This document shows positions 61,786 to 64,000 of a stretch of 64,000 nt of DNA, one piece after another. How positions within the stretch are numbered: position 1 is the first letter of the stretch; each line of letters begins with the position of its first letter. The stretch is from contig NZ_CP106877.1 in NCBI RefSeq assembly GCF_026547205.1, forward strand, positions 124,001 through 188,000. Reading direction: 5' to 3'. The notes beneath the pieces were generated by a model, which saw only the letters and a list, made by a program, of their open reading frames with translations, searched no databases and was not told the DNA's origin. This DNA is from Fervidibacillus halotolerans. GTDB lineage: Bacteria; Bacillota; Bacilli; Bacillales; Caldibacillaceae. Both the position numbers and the translations under genes were made by a program.

Positions 61786-62474
61786 TTTATCTCCTCTTCC
61801 TTCGCGACATAACCTTGCCCGACTTTCGTTTCGATATATTGTCCTAATCCGAGTTCATCGAGTTTTTTTCTTAATCGATTGACGTTTACCGTTAATGTAT
61901 TGTCGCTAACAAATCGTTCATCGTCCCATAAACTTTCAATGAGTTCTGTTCGAGAAACGATTTGATTTTTTTTCCGAATTAAAAGGTTAAAAATAAACAT
62001 TTCATTTTTCGTCAATTCAACGGTCCCACGTTCATTGGTGACCGTGTTTTTATTCGGATCGATCTTTGCCCCACACCACGTTTTTATATGGATTTTTTCA
62101 CTGCTGTTGTAATTGTACGTTCGACGAAGCAATGCTTGGATTTTAGCGATCAGTACGTCGAAGTGGAATGGCTTTTGAACGAAATCATCCGCACCGAGTT
62201 GCATGGCCATTACCATATCCATCGGATGATCCCTAGATGAAAGAAAAATAATCGGAACTTTAGAATGGGAACGGATCATTCGGCACCAATGAAAGCCATC
62301 GAATTTTGGTAGTTGTATATCGATGATAACAAGATCCGGTTGAATTATGATGAACTCGTCTAAAACTTTGTCGAAGTTTTCCACACCATACACATCATAG
62401 GACCATTGGGATAAGCGGGTTTTTATTTCGTTAAAAAGGGTAAGGTCGTCTTCAATAATCAATATTTTAAACAA
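61782..62474 (-). CDS. OmpR-family response regulator (BceR-like)
   Basis: A 230-residue regulator. The receiver has the acidic pair ED at 8-10, phospho-acceptor D52 in LVIIDIQLPKFDG and lysine in DDFVQKPFHFD. The C-terminal winged helix includes LTKNEMFIFNLLIRKKNQIV, SRTELIESLW, then VNVNRLRKKLDELG. It should activate the bceAB-like genes when the kinase is triggered by peptide transport. First gene of the regulator-kinase operon. Confidence 0.93.
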   Translation of the reverse strand: MFKILIIEDDLTLFNEIKTRLSQWSYDVYGVENFDKVLDEFIIIQPDLVIIDIQLPKFDGFHWCRMIRSHSKVPIIFLSSRDHPMDMVMAMQLGADDFVQKPFHFDVLIAKIQALLRRTYNYNSSEKIHIKTWCGAKIDPNKNTVTNERGTVELTKNEMFIFNLLIRKKNQIVSRTELIESLWDDERFVSDNTLTVNVNRLRKKLDELGLGQYIETKVGQGYVAKEEEIK

Positions 62475-62818
62475 TGATTTTCACCACCCTTTTTCCAATT
62501 TGATTGTGAATTTCGTCCACATTTTATATGAATCAATTGATTTTACCATTTCGATAAAAAGCTGTAACGAAAACAAGCATGATGAAAGGAGAAAATCTTA
62601 TCTTCTTATATTTTAAATTTTTTTGAATGGGATAGCAAAAAAATATTGAAAGGACAAAAAACGTTGGAATGAAGGATTAATTGTTAAAAAAAGCGGCTGC
62701 AAATATAACATTTGTGGGGAAGGATATTTTTCTGTAAAAAATTGTGAAACTATTATCATGGATTTCCTATATAATAGAAAGAGGGGTTCGAATCCTTTGA
62801 AGGACAAGGAGTGGAAAA
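62475..62818. other. Divergent intergenic region
   Basis: AT-rich. It holds promoters for the Bce-type regulator (minus) and the HAD phosphatase (plus), with the latter's GGACAAGGAGTGG ribosome site at its end. No gene is seen. Confidence 0.45.
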
Positions 62819-63646
62819 ATGTATAAATTGATTGCAATCGACATTGATGGAACGTTAATAAATGATGAACATGAAGTAACAGAGGAAGTATATACGGCTA
62901 TTCAATTAGCTCGAGCGCAGGGTGTGAAAGTTGTTCTCTGTACGGGTCGCCCGATCGGAGGCGTTGAACCATATATTGAAAGGCTGCAATTGAATGAGAA
63001 GGATGATTTTGTCATCACTTATAATGGTGCACTCATCCAAAATACGAATACAAAGGAGGTTGTTTCCCAACAATCTTTGAATTACGATGATTTGAAACGG
63101 ATCTATGAATTAAGTATCGAATTGAATTCACCGATGCATTTTTTCGATACGGAAAGGATGTATACGCCGAATAAGGATATTAGTAAATATACGATTTACG
63201 AAACGAGTATTACAAAAGTGCCCCTTCATTACCGAACGATTTCAGAGATTCCAAAGGATATTGTCATACCGAAAATCATGTTAATTGACGAGCCGGAAAA
63301 GTTGAAAAAGACCATTGCAGCCATTCCCGATTCCATTCGTGAAAACTATGCCCTCGTCCAAAGTATGCCGTTTTTTTATGAAATTCTCCATAAAAACGTC
63401 AGTAAAGGAAATGCAGTGAAGCAATTGGCAGAATTACTGAACATAAGACGGGAAGAAGTAATGGCAATAGGTGATAACGGAAACGATTTTAGCATGATTG
63501 AATATGCTGGTTGTGGTGTTGCGATGGAAAATGCAATCCCCGAATTGAAGCAGATAGCAGATTACATTACTTTATCAAATAATGAGCATGGGGTTGCAAG
63601 GGCGATTGAAAAATTCGTGCTTAAAAAGGATCATCTTTTCATTTGA
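62819..63646 (+). CDS. Cof-type HAD family phosphatase (YidA-like)
   Basis: A 275-residue HAD hydrolase of the Cof/IIB type. Motif I is IDIDGTLIN with nucleophile D8, motif II CTGRP, motif III lysine in HKNVSKGNAVKQL, and motif IV GDNGNDFSMIEYAG. A type-IIB cap lies between. Such enzymes dephosphorylate sugar phosphates or other small phosphate esters in the cytosol. It resembles YidA-like proteins by length and sequence. Confidence 0.93.
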   Translation: MYKLIAIDIDGTLINDEHEVTEEVYTAIQLARAQGVKVVLCTGRPIGGVEPYIERLQLNEKDDFVITYNGALIQNTNTKEVVSQQSLNYDDLKRIYELSIELNSPMHFFDTERMYTPNKDISKYTIYETSITKVPLHYRTISEIPKDIVIPKIMLIDEPEKLKKTIAAIPDSIRENYALVQSMPFFYEILHKNVSKGNAVKQLAELLNIRREEVMAIGDNGNDFSMIEYAGCGVAMENAIPELKQIADYITLSNNEHGVARAIEKFVLKKDHLFI

Positions 63647-63769
63647 TGAGTATATTTGCCGATCTTTTCCATGCAAAAAACCTTCTCAATTCGATGGTTG
63701 ATTATGTTGCGAACGGTTGAAAAGGGAAAGGTACCTTGGAAATTGGTGAAAAAACAATCGGACAAAAAA

Positions 63770-63797
63770 GGTTGGGCGAATCGATGGGCCCAACCTA
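63770..63797 (-). terminator. Terminator of the EamA-type transporter gene
   Basis: Perfect stem AGGTTGGGC / GCCCAACCT with TTTTTTG on the minus strand. Confidence 0.8.
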
Positions 63798-63880
63798 TTT
63801 GTAAATGCATGTTTAAAAATTCAATTGGTCAAAAACTTTGGAGAAACTTGCTTTATTTATTACAGTTTTGGATATTTAAA

Positions 63881-64000
63881 TTACAATTCATCCGCTATTC
63901 CAAGGACTGCGATTCCAAGCATGACGATTGCAATAATGATATAGTGGGTTCTGCTTAATTTTTCTTTCAAAAAGATGCGGGAAAGAATTACGGAAAAAAT
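63881..64000 (-). CDS. EamA/DMT family transporter, C-terminal fragment at window edge
   Basis: A minus-strand frame enters from beyond the window and stops at 63881. It reads VILSRIFLKEKLSRTHYIII, then AIVMLGIAVLGIADEL. This is the usual end of 10-helix drug/metabolite transporters of the EamA type, where the cytosolic FLKEKLS loop precedes the last helix. A strong minus-strand terminator lies 84 bases downstream. Only 39 residues are visible, so the substrate is unknown. Confidence 0.75.
   Translation of the reverse strand: MFSVILSRIFLKEKLSRTHYIIIAIVMLGIAVLGIADEL

Noticed and set aside
57492..62474. Lantibiotic biosynthesis cluster
   Set aside because: Only resistance-type genes are present. 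No precursor peptide, LanB/C/M or protease gene was found in the window.
63656..63958. 100-codon plus-strand frame after the HAD gene
   Set aside because: It crosses the transporter's minus-strand terminator and lies antisense to the EamA-type fragment; no motif.

Overview
The window is a low-GC, AT-rich bacterial chromosome segment from an endospore-forming member of the Bacillaceae. The reasons are strong Shine-Dalgarno sites with frequent TTG and GTG starts, SigA-type promoters, a GerA-type germinant receptor locus, Ena-like spore-surface proteins, a YtrA-type GntR/ABC operon, a Bce-type peptide-resistance module and lipoproteins with Bacillus-type lipoboxes. The genus cannot be named from the sequence alone. 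No rRNA, tRNA, CRISPR array or intact transposase was seen.

Layout. 1-10 kb: a broken LuxR-type response regulator, a MazG-like pyrophosphohydrolase, a lipoprotein, a GNAT/VOC gene relic, a three-gene ABC-2 exporter, an HsmA-like protein, a MATE exporter with its TetR regulator, a DUF1287 protein and a 21-bp tandem repeat array. 10-15 kb: a zinc alcohol dehydrogenase and a spore-surface cluster (two Ena-like subunits, the first frameshifted in a T7 run, plus a DUF11 protein). 15-23 kb: an M29 aminopeptidase, VanZ, a methyltransferase, two unrelated nucleases (endonuclease I and a lipoprotein nuclease) and a frameshifted VanW gene, with hairpins resembling IS200/IS605 right ends. 23-27 kb: a divergent TetR/MFS drug exporter pair, then a DUF2975 and XRE pair.

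27.8-32.8 kb is a catabolic operon: a PRD/EIIA regulator, a FucA-type class II aldolase and galactitol-type PTS EIIA, EIIB and EIIC. Together they could import and phosphorylate a ketose and cleave it to DHAP plus an aldehyde. 33.8-36.7 kb holds the proton-translocating transhydrogenase pntAB, next to an internally deleted aldehyde dehydrogenase. 38-40 kb is a YtrA-like autoregulated ABC operon with its operator. 40-42 kb is a MarR/nitroreductase pair and a ferritin-like gene flanked by a hairpin repeat family with the core GGAACCGGAACC.

44.8-49.2 kb is a germinant receptor locus with A, C and D subunit genes on the plus strand and the B subunit gene convergent on the minus strand. 49.5-51.2 kb encodes an ABC-class ATPase of the PF09818 type. 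51.8-54.4 kb is a surface-polysaccharide pair (GT2 and UDP-galactopyranose mutase) with a gene relic between them. 54.8-56.9 kb is a divergent YeiH-type exporter and LysR regulator. 57.5-62.5 kb is a Bce-type module (response regulator, intramembrane-sensing kinase, ABC ATPase, permease) with a NisI/SpaI-like lipoprotein, probably defending against a peptide antibiotic. The window ends with a Cof-type HAD phosphatase and the C-terminus of an EamA-type transporter.

The segment carries many decayed genes and several dispersed non-coding repeat families. Its least explained parts are the 21-bp array, the GGAACCGGAACC hairpins and the spore-appendage cluster.
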